This document shows positions 62,561 through 64,000 of a stretch of DNA of 64,000 nt, in pieces. The position numbers and the translations under genes are program-made. The notes under the pieces were generated by a model that was not told the DNA's origin, ran no database searches, and saw only the letters and a program-made list of their open reading frames with translations. The stretch covers positions 62,001-126,000 of the forward strand of contig NZ_JAJLQY010000012.1 in NCBI RefSeq assembly GCF_020991275.1, in the 5' to 3' direction. Numbering within the stretch: position 1 is the stretch's first letter; every line of letters starts with the position of its first letter. This DNA is from Actinocorallia sp. API 0066 (lineage in GTDB: Bacteria > Actinomycetota > Actinomycetes > Streptosporangiales > Streptosporangiaceae).

Positions 62561-63028
62561 ATGCGAGTTTTCCTGGGATCGGACCACGCGGGCTATGAGC
62601 TCAAGGAGCACCTGGTCGCCTGGCTGAAGGACAACGGGCACGAGCCCGTCGACATCGGCCCGAAGGTCTACGACGCGGTCGACGACTACCCGCCGTTCGT
62701 GCTGCGCGCCGCCGAGGCCACCGCCGTCGAGCCCGACTCGCTGGGCGTCGTGCTGGGCGGCTCGGGCAACGGCGAGGCGATCGCCGCGAACAAGGTCAAG
62801 GGGATCCGCGCCGCCCTCGTGTGGAGCGAGGACACCGCGGTGCTGGCCCGAGAGCACAACAACGCGAACGTCATCAGCATCGGGGCGCGCCAGCACACGC
62901 TGGAGGAGGCCACCCGGTTCGTCGAGCTGTTCCTCAACACCCCGTACTCGGGGGAGGAGCGGCACACCCGCCGGATCGACATGCTCACCAGCTACGAGAA
63001 CACCAGGCAGCTTCCGCCGCTTCCCTGA
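62561..63028 (+). CDS. rpiB: Ribose-5-phosphate isomerase B
   Basis: The product is 155 aa, ATG 62561, 17 bp after the ATPase gene. It shows GSDHAGYELKEHLVAWLKD at the N-terminus and GVVLGGSGNGEAIAANKVKGIRAALVWSEDTAVLAREHNNANVISIGARQHT, the RpiB core. Residue Ser/Gly pattern in GGSGNGE replaces the Cys base of E. coli RpiB, as in other actinobacteria where Glu serves. It interconverts ribose 5-phosphate and ribulose 5-phosphate. A strong terminator follows. Confidence 0.95.
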   Translation: MRVFLGSDHAGYELKEHLVAWLKDNGHEPVDIGPKVYDAVDDYPPFVLRAAEATAVEPDSLGVVLGGSGNGEAIAANKVKGIRAALVWSEDTAVLAREHNNANVISIGARQHTLEEATRFVELFLNTPYSGEERHTRRIDMLTSYENTRQLPPLP

Positions 63029-63040
63029 CCGGACGACACG

Positions 63041-63078
63041 AGAGCCGCCGGACGCGTCGTAAGGCGTCCGGCGGCTCT
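63041..63078. terminator. Bidirectional hairpin terminator
   Basis: AGAGCCGCCGGACGC (63041-63055) pairs perfectly with GCGTCCGGCGGCTCT (63064-63078) over an 8-nt loop. It lies between the convergent rpiB and DsbA-family genes. Confidence 0.88.
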
Positions 63079-63096
63079 TCGCGTCTCGCGGTCCGC

Positions 63097-63711
63097 TCAG
63101 TCGAAGCTGGGGTTCGCGGTGCGGGTCCGCTTCAGCTCGTAGAAGCCGGGCACGGACGCGGCCAGCCGCACGCCCTCGAACAGCCGCAGCGCGTCCTCGC
63201 CGCGCGGGATCGGCGTGATGACCGGCCCGAAGAAGGCGTTCCCGTCGATCTCCACGACCGGGGTGCCGACCTCCTGGCCGACCTTGTCGATGCCGACCTT
63301 GTGCGAGGCGCGCACGTCCTCGTCGAACTCCTCGCCGGCCAAGGCGGCGAGCAGCGAGGCGTCCAGGCCGGCCGCCGCGACGGCCTCGGCGACGACCTCG
63401 TCGGTGACGCCACGGCCCTCGTTGTGGATCCGGGTGCCCAGCTCGGTGTAAAGCGGGCCGAGCACCTCGTTCCCGTACTTCCGCTCCGCCGCGATCGCCA
63501 CGCGTACCGGGCCCCAGCCGCGTCGGATCATCTCGCGGTACTGCTCGGGCACGTCCTTGTCCTCGTTGAGAACGGACAGCGACATCACGTGCCAGTGGAC
63601 GTCCAAGGGCCGCTGCGCCGCCACCTCGTGGATCCAGCGTGACGTGATCCACGCCCACGGGCACAGGGGGTCGAACCAGAAATCGACGCGGAGCTTCTCG
63701 TTCTCCGGCAA
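63097..63711 (-). CDS. DsbA-family thioredoxin-fold protein (mycothiol-dependent nitroreductase-like)
   Basis: The product is 204 aa. TTG 63711 is chosen since GGAGGTG lies 4-5 nt upstream; no ATG fits. It begins LRVDFWFDPLCPWAWITSRWI. The active site reads CPWA, so only one Cys of the usual CxxC is present; the second is Ala. The cis-Pro is in VGTPVVEI, and helical insertion follows (EQYREMIRRGWGPVRVAIAAERKYG). The closest known type is Rv2466c of M. tuberculosis, which has CPWC and works with mycothiol. A one-Cys form would use an external thiol. Confidence 0.88.
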   Translation of the reverse strand: MPENEKLRVDFWFDPLCPWAWITSRWIHEVAAQRPLDVHWHVMSLSVLNEDKDVPEQYREMIRRGWGPVRVAIAAERKYGNEVLGPLYTELGTRIHNEGRGVTDEVVAEAVAAAGLDASLLAALAGEEFDEDVRASHKVGIDKVGQEVGTPVVEIDGNAFFGPVITPIPRGEDALRLFEGVRLAASVPGFYELKRTRTANPSFD

Positions 63712-63771
63712 GGGGCACCTCCGGTGAGGGCGGACATCTTTCGGGACCGGACCTCTGATCACGCGAAGTCT

Positions 63772-63786
63772 TCGCGCGCAGACGTC
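63772..63786. promoter_or_regulatory. Perfect 7-1-7 inverted repeat in the divergent promoter region
   Basis: CGCGAAGTCTTCGCG is a perfect inverted repeat around a central T. It lies 61 bp upstream of the DsbA-family start and about 100 bp upstream of the pepN start, in a 173-bp gene-free interval. It is a candidate operator. Confidence 0.4.
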
Positions 63787-63884
63787 CACCGAACACAAAC
63801 CGGCCATCCGCTCCGTCAATTCCCCGGCTCAGGGTAGACATGAAAAGATCCGGAGAGCACACGAGTACACACACGGGAGGGCAC

Positions 63885-64000
63885 GTGGCAGGCAACCTCA
63901 CGCGCGACGAGGCGCGGGAACGGGCCCGGACGCTGGCCGTCGGGGGCTACGAGGTGGCGCTCGACGTCACCGCCGGCAACGGCCCCGGAGCCGTCTCGAC
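63885..64000 (+). CDS. pepN: Aminopeptidase N, N-terminal part (cut by window end)
   Basis: GTG 63885 has GGGAGG 4-5 nt upstream and opens VAGNLTRDEARERARTLAV, then GGYEVALDVT, the usual start of actinobacterial PepN (M1 family zinc metallopeptidase). Only the first 38 codons are visible; the HExxH motif is beyond the window. The call rests on the N-terminal sequence. Confidence 0.75.
   Translation, partial: MAGNLTRDEARERARTLAVGGYEVALDVTAGNGPGAVS

Overview
This window is very GC-rich actinobacterial chromosome (about 70% G+C or more by eye). Third codon positions are almost all G or C, GTG and TTG starts are frequent, and start/stop overlaps (ATGA, GTGA) are common. The gene content fits a sporulating, filamentous actinomycete, perhaps of the Thermomonosporaceae/Streptosporangiales (Actinomadura-like): an XRE/DUF397/ATPase regulator trio, an F420-type LLM oxidoreductase, GlbO-type globin, a paired dynamin-like operon with an SSB gene, a Ser/Thr kinase, EttA and PepN. 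The family placement is an inference. I see no insertion sequence, prophage, CRISPR array or rRNA.

Layout. 1-6650: an SseB-domain protein with a long Pro/Gly-rich tail (cut by the window edge), a small lipoprotein, a class A penicillin-binding protein and a membrane-anchored double FKBP domain protein. 6814-8949: tRNA-Arg(TCT), then the alkylation-repair pair alkA (Ada/AraC/AlkA fusion) and ogt. 9004-11904: an epimerase, an acetyltransferase and an FAD-linked oxidase. 11941-14405: cobD and cobQ. 14436-23963: two TetR regulators, a DUF4328 membrane protein, a quinone oxidoreductase, a Ser/Thr kinase, a hydrolase, an LLM oxidoreductase with a KstR-like operator, and the XRE/DUF397/ATPase trio.

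24040-32715 is the main cobalamin operon. It starts with a cobalamin riboswitch, followed by a ChlI-ChlD-type chelatase subunit, cobO, cobB, cobL, cobE, cobH, cobC and a CysG-like cobA. With cobD and cobQ this covers much of corrin ring modification, adenosylation and side-chain assembly. cobN, cobI/J, cobM, cobK/F and cobS/T/U are not in the window. The last gene overlaps by 4 nt the first of two dynamin-like GTPase genes (32712-36949), which are followed by an SSB gene.

37529-38087 is a gene-free, C-rich stretch with a 24-bp tandem repeat, leading to a GGDEF diguanylate cyclase with a BldD-like site. 39462-50326: ettA, a thioesterase, an alpha-glucosidase, glbO, an MscS channel, an XRE-TPR regulator with a divergent partner, a GNAT protein and a prolyl oligopeptidase. 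50603-58802: HNH and FmdB proteins, ilvD, a NERD protein, an amidase, an unknown conserved protein and a SpoIIE-type phosphatase. 58888-62543: a complete CbiMNQO/NikMNQO-type metal transporter behind a Nur-like box, then a CooC/MinD-type ATPase behind a Zur-like box. The window ends with rpiB, a DsbA-family protein and the start of pepN.

The most interesting threads are the metal wiring (riboswitch, Nur-like and Zur-like sites around cobalamin, Co/Ni uptake and a CooC-like ATPase), the coupling of cobalamin genes to dynamin genes, the possible BldD/c-di-GMP loop, and C-rich gene ends that look like Rho loading sites, one of which carries the 24-bp tandem array. All searches were by eye; no alignment or database was consulted.
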